From contig CALKBI010000011.1 in NCBI GenBank assembly GCA_937990185.1, forward strand, positions 1 to 62,596: a stretch of DNA of 62,596 nucleotides, written 5' to 3'. A program made the translations under genes and the position numbers. A model generated the notes under the pieces. It was not told the DNA's origin. It did not search any database and saw nothing but the letters and a program-made list of their open reading frames with translations. Shown here in pieces: positions 18,884 through 25,761 of the stretch. Each line of letters opens with the position of its first letter. Position 1 is the stretch's first letter. Origin of the DNA: an uncultured Neomegalonema sp. (GTDB taxonomy: Bacteria > Pseudomonadota > Alphaproteobacteria > Rhodobacterales > Rhodobacteraceae).

Positions 18884-20245
18884 TCAACCGTCGTAGAACT
18901 CACTTTCACCGCCGACAAAGCTCTGCCAGCCAAACCAATATGCAATATGTCCGGGTAACCTTGCGAGACGTTGCCCGCCGGGTCCGGTAAGGTTTTCTTC
19001 ATCAATGACCCAAACACCATCATTTGCTCTGAGCTGTTTACGGCCAGCGGCAGAAAACTGACGCCCTCCAGAATCGTATGCACGCACAGTTCGTGTAGAC
19101 GCGTCGCCAACCAAAACAACATTCTGGAAGCCAACCCTGTCGTTAATGACGCGGCCACCGTTAAAAGCGTTGAGCGGGTAGGCTTTTGCACCGGCTGTAA
19201 CGCGAAGGCCAAAGACATAATCCTTCTGAGTTAAATTACGGCCCCCCCCCAGCGAGGGGAACATCAGATCTGGGGAAGAGAAGTACTCGTTATAAACGGC
19301 CCCTGATGCATAGTTCCGGCGGTGGCCGGTTCTCAGCGAAAGAGCTTTGGTGTCGGGGTGGTCTGTGCGCCATTCGCGCCAGCTGGTGATCGTGACAGGT
19401 CGGGTTTTCAATTCGATGCCGCTATTTACCAGAGGCCCAGCGACGGCTTTGCCAGTGAATTGATTCCAAAGGCTGTCTGTCTGGCGGTCGAACATGAGTT
19501 TATTTGAGCGATAGAGAAATCCGCTTGATCCGAAGACGAATGGTTCGGGTCTGCCGGCCACGGTTGTTTCATAGAGCACGCCAGCACCACAAAGAGTGCA
19601 ATAGGCCAATGCGACCGGCACGCCGCCTATTACGTCGTTGAACATCTCGTGCCAGCCCATAATGCGCAATGGATAGGCACGGGCATCACCGTTTATCTCA
19701 ACGCCAAAAACAAGATCATCATCAATCAGATAGCTGGCGTCTGCTGCAGAAACTAATGTGGGATTGTCGAGCGATGGAATGCCATCGACCCGAACGCCGC
19801 CCCACGAAATTTCTTCGAGGCGGATACGCATCTTTGCAGGGTCACTGCGATCCCCTCCAAGAAAACGCAGAAAATTAGGATCAATGCGTTCGAATGATTC
19901 GAGCTTGAGCTCGCGATAACTTGGGTGAGGTCTTATTTCGGGATGGGCTTCCTGCCACAACATTGCTTCGAACCAGTCGTTCGCACGTGTGCCGGTCAAC
20001 CGCTCGAAAGCGGCGCGGTAGTCTGATCTCAGTGCTCCTCGGCCTTGATAGCGCATTCCAAGGATAACGGCTGGAATGGCGTCGCGATGCCCGCCGCGCA
20101 CCAGATCGTCTAACGCAGTGCGTGCTTGGGTCTGGCTTCCGAAAATCACATCCCTACTTAGCTTGCCCACATCTGCGGCAAGGGCGGCAAAGCTGGTACA
20201 GGTGAAAGTAGCAGCGGCGATGATCGTAGTAAGGGCACGGCGCAT
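18884..20245 (-). CDS. DUF3179 family protein (copy 2)
   Basis: This is an exported protein of about 453 residues from the ATG at 20245. That start has AAGGAG seven bases upstream; an ATG 15 bp further upstream overlaps the ribosome site itself. The signal peptide is MRRALTTIIAAATFTCTSFA ending ALAAD. The DUF3179 core shows VEINGDARAYPLRIMGWHEM, NDVIGG and YCTLCGAG, the same CxxC motif as in copy 1 at 2543-3928. The two proteins share domain order and length but differ widely in their N-terminal third, so they look like old paralogs rather than a recent duplication. Function is unknown. Confidence 0.85.
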   Translation of the reverse strand: MRRALTTIIAAATFTCTSFAALAADVGKLSRDVIFGSQTQARTALDDLVRGGHRDAIPAVILGMRYQGRGALRSDYRAAFERLTGTRANDWFEAMLWQEAHPEIRPHPSYRELKLESFERIDPNFLRFLGGDRSDPAKMRIRLEEISWGGVRVDGIPSLDNPTLVSAADASYLIDDDLVFGVEINGDARAYPLRIMGWHEMFNDVIGGVPVALAYCTLCGAGVLYETTVAGRPEPFVFGSSGFLYRSNKLMFDRQTDSLWNQFTGKAVAGPLVNSGIELKTRPVTITSWREWRTDHPDTKALSLRTGHRRNYASGAVYNEYFSSPDLMFPSLGGGRNLTQKDYVFGLRVTAGAKAYPLNAFNGGRVINDRVGFQNVVLVGDASTRTVRAYDSGGRQFSAAGRKQLRANDGVWVIDEENLTGPGGQRLARLPGHIAYWFGWQSFVGGESEFYDG

Positions 20246-20559
20246 GGGCGACTCCTTCATTCAGATTTCGCTAAATTCAACAACCGATAGCACCCCGTCG
20301 AATCACAAGGACACGCATCATGGTGATGATGGTGAAACAATCTCATCAAGAGCGGTTAAGCGCTTCATTTTTCATTTAGGCTGTATGGAAACGATCTTTC
20401 TTAGCAACTGATTAGTTCAAAATCTTGCTACGCCGTACGAAATTGAGGCTTGCACTCGCGATTCTATCGGCGCAAAAAGAGGTGAGGCAGGCATTGTTTT
20501 GAGGCTAAGACACTCTGAAAAAAGAGGAATTCTTTTGCGGCTAATCTAAAAAAACCATT

Positions 20560-20652
20560 TTAAATCAATGGATTAAGAATTTAGTCACGATACGGATAAT
20601 CCTCAGGAGTTGTTAACTATTCGCCCTTAGTTTCTTAACAATAGTGATTAAC
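20560..20652 (+). promoter_or_regulatory. ctrA upstream region with clustered TTAA half-sites
   Basis: The 430-bp gap in front of ctrA contains TTAA at 20560 and 20573, and TTAAC at 20613, 20635 and 20648. CtrA binds TTAA-N7-TTAA and also half-sites, and ctrA is autoregulated in Caulobacter. None of these pairs has the exact 7-bp spacing; the offsets are 13, 22 and 13. This is a half-site cluster rather than a perfect box. The rest of the gap (20246-20559) shows nothing I can name. Confidence 0.45.
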
Positions 20653-20677
20653 AGGACGAGCTCCGAGGGCATATACT

Positions 20678-21391
20678 ATGAGAATTTTGCTGATCGAAGA
20701 TGACAGCGCGATGGCACAAAGCATTGAGCTGATGCTAAAGCAAGACGGTTTCAATGTTTACACCACCGACCTTGGTGAAGAGGGTATCGACCTCGGTAAG
20801 CTTTATGATTACGATCTAATCTTACTTGATTTGAACTTACCTGACATGAATGGGTACGACGTTCTCAAGACGCTTCGGGTCGCGAAGGTTGGCACGCCAA
20901 TCCTGATCCTTTCGGGTATGTCTGGTACAGAGAACAAGGTCAAAGGCTTCGGCTTCGGTGCTGATGACTACATGACCAAGCCTTTCAACAAAGAAGAGCT
21001 GATCGCACGTATCCACGCGATTGTTCGTCGTTCGAAAGGCCACAGCCAATCGGTTATCGAAACTGGCGATATCAAAGTGAACCTCGATGCAAAAACCGTC
21101 GAAGTGAACAACCAACGTGTTCATCTGACCGGCAAAGAATATCAGATGCTTGAGCTTCTCTCGTTGCGCAAAGGCACGACGCTTACAAAAGAGATGTTCC
21201 TGAACCACCTCTATGGCGGTATGGACGAGCCTGAGCTAAAGATCATCGACGTCTTTATCTGTAAGCTCCGCAAGAAACTCTCCGCAGCAACAGGTGGCCA
21301 AAACCACATCGAAACTGTTTGGGGTCGTGGCTATGTTCTGCGTGATCCAGAAGGCGCTGTTATTGCTCCTCAGGAAGCAGCTAGCGCCTAA
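20678..21391 (+). CDS. ctrA: Cell-cycle response regulator CtrA
   Basis: CtrA is the master regulator of polarity, division and replication timing in alphaproteobacteria. The receiver domain has the acidic pair at residues 8-9, phospho-acceptor Asp51 in [13 protein letters not shown], and Lys in DDYMTKPF. The DNA-binding winged helix shows [30 protein letters not shown] and [11 protein letters not shown], practically identical to Caulobacter CtrA. The length of 237 residues fits the family. Caulobacter CtrA ends in Ala-Ala, part of its ClpXP degradation signal; here the last residues are AASA, so the terminal pair is Ser-Ala. A perfect CtrA box lies elsewhere in the window at 48474-48489. Confidence 0.97.
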   Translation: MRILLIEDDSAMAQSIELMLKQDGFNVYTTDLGEEGIDLGKLYDYDLILLDLNLPDMNGYDVLKTLRVAKVGTPILILSGMSGTENKVKGFGFGADDYMTKPFNKEELIARIHAIVRRSKGHSQSVIETGDIKVNLDAKTVEVNNQRVHLTGKEYQMLELLSLRKGTTLTKEMFLNHLYGGMDEPELKIIDVFICKLRKKLSAATGGQNHIETVWGRGYVLRDPEGAVIAPQEAASA

Positions 21392-21413
21392 TCTTACTTT
21401 CAAGATTGATTTC

Positions 21414-21446
21414 AAAAAGGCCGGTGCGATTGTACCGGCCTTTTTT
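21414..21446. terminator. Bidirectional rho-independent terminator (ctrA / rsmB)
   Basis: AAAGGCCGGT and ACCGGCCTTT form a perfect 10-bp stem with an 8-base loop, flanked by A-tracts and T-tracts on both sides. It lies between the converging ctrA (plus) and rsmB (minus) genes and can terminate both. Confidence 0.92.
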
Positions 21447-21455
21447 GATGGTAGA

Positions 21456-22766
21456 TTACCCGAGCAATAGCGGCGGTTTTGCTTTGCTTCGAAGGCGAGC
21501 GGCGTAGAAACCGTCGATGCCGCCACGTTCCGCCCAATGATGCGGTAATGTTCGTAATGCCCCATCGGTAATCATCTCGGCATCTATCCCCGCGCCGGGA
21601 AGTACGGGGATCATTTCCGCATCCGGTTGACGGTTTAAAAACGCGCGCATTCGTTTTTGCCCTTCAGCGGGCAAGAGTGAGCAGACGGCATAGACCATCG
21701 CGCCGCCTGGTTTGAGCCAGCCAAAAGCACGATCAAGCAGGGCATCCTGCAAAGGAACTAATGACGTGAGTTCTTTACCTGATTTGAGATAAGGTAAATC
21801 GGGGTGGCGACGGATTGTGCCGGTTGCCGAACAGGGTGCATCGAGCAAGATGGCATCAAATAGTTCGGGTGGTTCCCATTCCAAAGCATCGGCAGTGATA
21901 ACCTCGACCGATAAGCGTGTTCTTGCGAGGTTTTCGAGCAGACGCTTGCTGCGAATTTCTGACAAGTCCAGCGCGGTCACATGAGCGCCCGCTGCCGCCA
22001 ACTGCATTGTCTTGCCTCCGGGAGCGGCACAAAGATCAAGCACGCGTTTGCCTTTTACGTTGCCAAGCAAGCGCACCGGTAGGGCGGCGGCGGCATCTTG
22101 CGCCCACCATTCTCCTTCCGAATATCCCGGTAAGTCGGGTACGGAGCCGGCGTCATCCAAGCGGAGCGTTCCGCCCGGCAGCATCGCACCGCCTAATTTC
22201 TCGATAGAGGGAACAGAAACTTCGCGCAGCGACAAATCCAAGGGCGCGCCATGACGATGAGCGGAGGCTATCCCGCGAGCAGCGTCTTCACCGTAATCAT
22301 GGACAAGACGCATCCAGAGCCATGCCGGTGTATCGGTTTTAGGCGCGTCGATTTCATCGAATAGCTTAACGCCTTCTCCGGCTACCTTGCGGCAGACGGC
22401 GTTGACCATGCCCGAGAGTTTGGCGAGGTTCTTTTGCTTTTTGGTCAGTCGCACAGCGCTGTCGACAGCGGCATGGGCTGCACCATCCAGTGCAAGCAAT
22501 TCTGTGGCTGCAATGCGCATAATATGAACGGCCGCGGCATTGCCACCAACTGGGCGTTTTCGTAAAAATTTGTCGAGAACCGCATCAATGGATCCAAGCC
22601 GCCTCAACGTGGTTAGAACCAGAAGTCTCGCGAATCCCGCATCGCGTGGCTCAAGGTCGTTCAGTTTTGCTTCACGCCATGCAGCATCAAGGTTCATTTC
22701 CTTTTCAAGAACAGCACGGAGAGCGGTGAAAGCGGCTTCGCGAGCCGGTAATCCTGCGGCGCTCAC
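21456..22766 (-). CDS. rsmB: 16S rRNA cytosine-C5 methyltransferase, RsmB/Sun family
   Basis: This S-adenosylmethionine-dependent enzyme would methylate C967 of 16S rRNA. An N-terminal NusB-like RNA-binding domain (about residues 1-130) precedes the Rossmann methyltransferase. SAM motif I is VLDLCAAPGGKTMQLAA, motif IV with its Pro-Cys is LLDAPCSATGTIRRHP, and the catalytic cysteine motif is YAVCSLLPAEG. I prefer the GTG at 22766, which overlaps the htpX stop as GTGA and gives about 436 residues. An upstream in-frame ATG at 22805 would overlap htpX by 43 bp. It is co-transcribed after htpX. Confidence 0.88.
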   Translation of the reverse strand: MSAAGLPAREAAFTALRAVLEKEMNLDAAWREAKLNDLEPRDAGFARLLVLTTLRRLGSIDAVLDKFLRKRPVGGNAAAVHIMRIAATELLALDGAAHAAVDSAVRLTKKQKNLAKLSGMVNAVCRKVAGEGVKLFDEIDAPKTDTPAWLWMRLVHDYGEDAARGIASAHRHGAPLDLSLREVSVPSIEKLGGAMLPGGTLRLDDAGSVPDLPGYSEGEWWAQDAAAALPVRLLGNVKGKRVLDLCAAPGGKTMQLAAAGAHVTALDLSEIRSKRLLENLARTRLSVEVITADALEWEPPELFDAILLDAPCSATGTIRRHPDLPYLKSGKELTSLVPLQDALLDRAFGWLKPGGAMVYAVCSLLPAEGQKRMRAFLNRQPDAEMIPVLPGAGIDAEMITDGALRTLPHHWAERGGIDGFYAARLRSKAKPPLLLG

Positions 22767-23731
22767 TCCTGTGTCGCCTGTTGCCGTGTGTGCGGCATAG
22801 CCCATGGGGACCGTCTATGAGGGGGTGCGCTTCCTTCGACAGGTGGCAAAGCATGCGGTATTTTCGCAGGACTAACCCGTCCCATCTGCCGCGCGATTTC
22901 TTGCAATTGAGCGATGCGGTTTTCAATCGCCGGGTGGGTCGAAAACCATGAGTCCGTTCCTCCGCTGGTCAGCGGATTGGTAATAAACATATGTGCCGTC
23001 GCCGGATGCCGGCGGGCGCGGCGTAACATTGTGCGTTTGCTCATCTCGGAAATTTTCCGCAGGGCGGAGGCAAGCGCCAATGGTTGACCTGAAATTTGCG
23101 CCCCGAGACGGTCGGCCTCGTATTCCCGTGTTCTGCTGACGAACATTCGAACGATCAATGCGGCCATTGGTGCGACGATTGCTGCGACCAGTAAACCGAT
23201 GCCGCCCAGTGGTCCGTTGCGCCGTCCGCCTCCGAACCAAAAGACATATTGAGAAAGCATTGAGATCGCTCCTGCCATGGTCGCAGTAAATGTCATCGTC
23301 AGCGTGTCGTAATTGCGGATATGAGCCATTTCATGCGCGATCACACCCGCAAGCTCGTCAGCGGTGAGGGCTTTGATAATGCCAGTTGTGACGCAGACTG
23401 CACCGTTTTCAGGGTTTCGACCCGTTGCAAAAGCGTTAGGTTGATCCGATTCCATGACATAGAGCTTTGGAACGGGTATTTCTGCTCGCGCGGCCAGCAC
23501 TTCAACCATGTCAAAAAGCTCAGGAGATTGATGGCGCAACAGTTCATGTGCGCCTTGCATTCTGCGCACCATCTTGCCGCTGTTCCACCATGCAAAGATA
23601 TTCGTACCTGCCGCCACAGCCAATGCGAGCAACATTCCGCTTGTACCGCCGATTAACCAACCGACTGCCATGAACAGCACAGCCATAATCACGAGCAGCA
23701 ACAGTGTCTTAAACGTGTTCTTAGCTGACAT
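22763..23731 (-). CDS. htpX: Membrane zinc metalloprotease HtpX
   Basis: HtpX is an M48 peptidase of the inner membrane that degrades misfolded membrane proteins. Two N-terminal transmembrane helices (about residues 8-50) are followed by the cytoplasmic zinc motif GVIAHEMAHIRNYD, another hydrophobic pair, and SRTREYEADRLGAQIS, which carries the third zinc-ligand glutamate. The 322-residue length includes a proline-rich C-terminal tail. The start MSAKNTFKTLLLL fits the family. It leads a two-gene unit with rsmB. Confidence 0.93.
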   Translation of the reverse strand: MSAKNTFKTLLLLVIMAVLFMAVGWLIGGTSGMLLALAVAAGTNIFAWWNSGKMVRRMQGAHELLRHQSPELFDMVEVLAARAEIPVPKLYVMESDQPNAFATGRNPENGAVCVTTGIIKALTADELAGVIAHEMAHIRNYDTLTMTFTATMAGAISMLSQYVFWFGGGRRNGPLGGIGLLVAAIVAPMAALIVRMFVSRTREYEADRLGAQISGQPLALASALRKISEMSKRTMLRRARRHPATAHMFITNPLTSGGTDSWFSTHPAIENRIAQLQEIARQMGRVSPAKIPHALPPVEGSAPPHRRSPWAMPHTRQQATQE

Positions 23732-23814
23732 TTCCGTGTACTGCCTCTTTTTGGTCTCTTGAAGTTTTTAGTTTATATACGCTTTCCGTGGCCAGTTGTG
23801 GACAGGATTGCACG

Positions 23815-23991
23815 ATGACAAACGTAAAACGCCCCGACCCCGCAATTGCGGAACGGGCACTGGAAGAGGCCGAGATGCGCAGAAAAGCGCAAAAAGCCTT
23901 GGATTTGCCTGCTGAACAAGGCGGACGTAACGGCGCAGAACCAGTACGCTATGGAGATTGGGAAAAAAATGGGCTCGCAATTGATTTCTAA
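23815..23991 (+). CDS. DUF1674 protein (SDHAF4-like)
   Basis: This small 58-residue protein ends in GAEPVRYGDWEKNGLAIDF, the hallmark of DUF1674/SDHAF4, the assembly factor that in mitochondria supports flavinylated succinate dehydrogenase subunit A. The ATG at 23815 is chosen because the upstream in-frame ATG at 23788 adds unconserved residues. In alphaproteobacteria these genes commonly lie alone or near methyltransferase genes; here it is between htpX (divergent) and msrA. The msrA start overlaps its 3' end, so they may be co-transcribed. Confidence 0.82.
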   Translation: MTNVKRPDPAIAERALEEAEMRRKAQKALDLPAEQGGRNGAEPVRYGDWEKNGLAIDF

Positions 23992-24652
23992 ATTTGGTTC
24001 CAAAATCTTTACAGTGGGGGTGATGATTTTTGGCGCGTGGTTTTTATACCCAACGATTGCTGAAAGTGAACAAGCTCCGGAAGTCGAAATAGCTGAAGGT
24101 CAGGCCGCCGCTATTTTTGCAGGCGGCTGCTTTTGGTGCCTTGAATCGGATATGGACCACTTGCCCGGCGTTATCTCAACCATTTCAGGGTATAGTGGCG
24201 GGACGATTGCTGATCCGACTTACGAAACCCATTATAAGAAAAAGACAGGGCAAGAGGCACATTACGAAGTCGTAAAGGTCGTCTACGATCCTGAAGTGCT
24301 CACTTACGAAGAGCTTTTGACGGCGTTCTGGCATTCGGTCGATGTAACCGACGATGGTGGTCAGTTCTGTGATCGTGGCGATTCCTACCGGACGGCTGTC
24401 TTTGTTACGCCTGAACAACGCGAGGCGGCTGAAGCATCGAAAGCTGAACTTGAGAAAGGTGAATGGCCAAAAGAACCGATTGTGACCCCTATTTTAGATG
24501 TCGCTAAGTTCTATCCAGCCGAGACCTATCATCAGGATTATTATAAGAAAAATCCCGTTCGCTACCGATATTATCGAAATGGTTGTGGCCGGGATCGGAC
24601 GGTGAAACGGGTCTGGGGACCGCTTGCCTATACTGGCATTCCTAAAAGCTGA
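23969..24652 (+). CDS. msrA: Peptide-methionine (S)-S-oxide reductase, exported
   Basis: MsrA reduces methionine-S-sulfoxide in proteins. The active-site motif GGCFWCLESDMDHLPGV, the MsrA signature GYSGGTIADPTYE, and the acidic/aromatic sites HYEVVKVVYDP and FWHSVDVT are all present. The C-terminal NGCGRD may supply a resolving cysteine. The N-terminus contains a hydrophobic segment (about residues 10-28), so the protein is probably periplasmic or membrane-anchored. Start choice is uncertain: ATGs at 23951 and 23969 are both possible, and the longest frame from 23846 runs through the DUF1674 gene and is unlikely. It overlaps DUF1674 by about 23 bp. Confidence 0.88.
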   Translation: MGSQLISKFGSKIFTVGVMIFGAWFLYPTIAESEQAPEVEIAEGQAAAIFAGGCFWCLESDMDHLPGVISTISGYSGGTIADPTYETHYKKKTGQEAHYEVVKVVYDPEVLTYEELLTAFWHSVDVTDDGGQFCDRGDSYRTAVFVTPEQREAAEASKAELEKGEWPKEPIVTPILDVAKFYPAETYHQDYYKKNPVRYRYYRNGCGRDRTVKRVWGPLAYTGIPKS

Positions 24653-24656
24653 GGTA

Positions 24657-24697
24657 TTACATGTGGCAGGCTTCTTGTGATAGCTTGCCACATGTAA
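24657..24697. promoter_or_regulatory. 12-bp perfect inverted repeat downstream of msrA
   Basis: TTACATGTGGCA and TGCCACATGTAA form a perfect 12-bp inverted repeat with a 17-base spacer, four bases after the msrA stop. There is no T-tract, so it is not a typical rho-independent terminator. It could end the msrA message, or be an operator for the TRAP genes about 60 bp downstream. Confidence 0.5.
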
Positions 24698-24728
24698 ACA
24701 GCTTGAAACTGCGGTTTAAACCCGCACA

Positions 24729-24754
24729 CTCTCCGTCAAACGAGTCACGGAGAG
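24729..24754 (+). promoter_or_regulatory. Leader hairpin sequestering the TRAP SBP ribosome site
   Basis: CTCTCCGT and ACGGAGAG form a perfect 8-bp stem with a 10-base loop. The 3' arm contains GGAGAG, the only Shine-Dalgarno sequence for the ATG at 24759. In the mRNA the ribosome site would be base-paired, which predicts translational control (thermosensor, protein-binding or small-RNA-opened). Confidence 0.55.
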
Positions 24755-24758
24755 AACA

Positions 24759-25700
24759 ATGAACATCACAAATCTGCTTGGCGTTTTAACGGTTGGCATT
24801 TCGCTCGCCGTGTCGCCTGCGAGCGCTGAAACTCGCGTTACTTATAAATCCGCCAAAAGCACGTCATCGTATTTCCAGATGGCGGTGCAACTTGCCGAAG
24901 CGATGAAGGCAGCTTCCAAAGGCGAGATCATTCTTACAATCGAAGAAAGCCAAGGGTCGGTCCAGAATGTTCTGGAAGCACCGCGCCGGGGTGGGAACTA
25001 TGTCTTTACCGCGCCGCCTGTTCTGGTCCGCCTTGCCGGAGCGGGAAAAGCGATGTTCGAAGGAAAGGAAAACCCGGCCTTTAAAGATATCCGCGCCCTG
25101 TTTCCGATCCCTTCATTGACGATGCACTTTGTTGTCCGTGCCGATAGCGGTGTCACCGATTTCGATCAGTTGAGCGGTAAATCAATTCTGCTTGGGAAAG
25201 GATCGTTCGGTGCAAAAGAGGGCGCAAAATACCTCGATCTTTTCGGTTTGCAGGACAACGTGATGCAGGTCGATGCCGAGCTGAATAATGCGGTCCCTGC
25301 ATTGAAGAACGAACAGATTGATGGATTCGTTACGGCAGGATCGTTCCCCGCGCCGAATGTGATCGAAGCCGCCGCGAGCCTTGATGTCACCGTGCTGTCT
25401 TTGACCGACGAGCAAATTGCGAAGACGAAACGGACCCGTCTGGAAATTCCTGCCGGAACGTATAAAGGGCAGGATGAACCTATTGTCACGACGTCGCTTC
25501 CTGTTGTTGCCTATGCGACGACAGAAATGGACAACAAAACGGCCTTCGAACTCACCCGTACCTATTGGCGGAATAAGAAAGCAATGGCGAAAGATGCTCC
25601 TTGGTGGGATGGCGTCGATGAAAGCTTTCTTGAGAATATCGACGGCGAGATCCATCCCGGTGCTGTCCGTTATTATAAAAGCGTCGGCTGGATAAAGTGA
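24759..25700 (+). CDS. TAXI-family TRAP transporter solute-binding protein
   Basis: This is a periplasmic binding protein of 313 residues. The signal peptide covers residues 1-23 (core LLGVLTVGISLAV, cleavage after ASA). The mature domain has TAXI-type segments: VTYKSAKSTSSYFQMAVQLA, then LFPIPSLTMHFVVRADSGV, then ELNNAVPALKNEQIDGFVTA. TAXI proteins deliver substrates such as organic acids to fused DctQM permeases, and one follows immediately. The ligand is not predictable. Translation is probably controlled by the leader hairpin at 24729-24754. Confidence 0.88.
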   Translation: MNITNLLGVLTVGISLAVSPASAETRVTYKSAKSTSSYFQMAVQLAEAMKAASKGEIILTIEESQGSVQNVLEAPRRGGNYVFTAPPVLVRLAGAGKAMFEGKENPAFKDIRALFPIPSLTMHFVVRADSGVTDFDQLSGKSILLGKGSFGAKEGAKYLDLFGLQDNVMQVDAELNNAVPALKNEQIDGFVTAGSFPAPNVIEAAASLDVTVLSLTDEQIAKTKRTRLEIPAGTYKGQDEPIVTTSLPVVAYATTEMDNKTAFELTRTYWRNKKAMAKDAPWWDGVDESFLENIDGEIHPGAVRYYKSVGWIK

Positions 25701-25710
25701 CCTCGTGCCT

Positions 25711-25733
25711 CTCTCCTCAATACCTGGGGAGAG
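25711..25733 (+). promoter_or_regulatory. Intercistronic hairpin in TRAP operon
   Basis: CTCTCCTCA and TGGGGAGAG pair as a 9-bp stem with one G-U and a 5-base loop, between the binding-protein stop and the permease start. Such hairpins commonly protect the upstream message so that more binding protein than permease is made. Its position also argues against the permease starting at the GTG at 25705. Confidence 0.55.
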
Positions 25734-25761
25734 ATGTCAGGCAGACGCCACAGGTAAGTGT

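Noticed and set aside
20613..20652. Perfect CtrA box at the ctrA promoter
   Set aside because: TTAAC half-sites are there, but their offsets (13, 22) do not match the 11-bp TTAA-to-TTAA offset; reported only as a half-site cluster.
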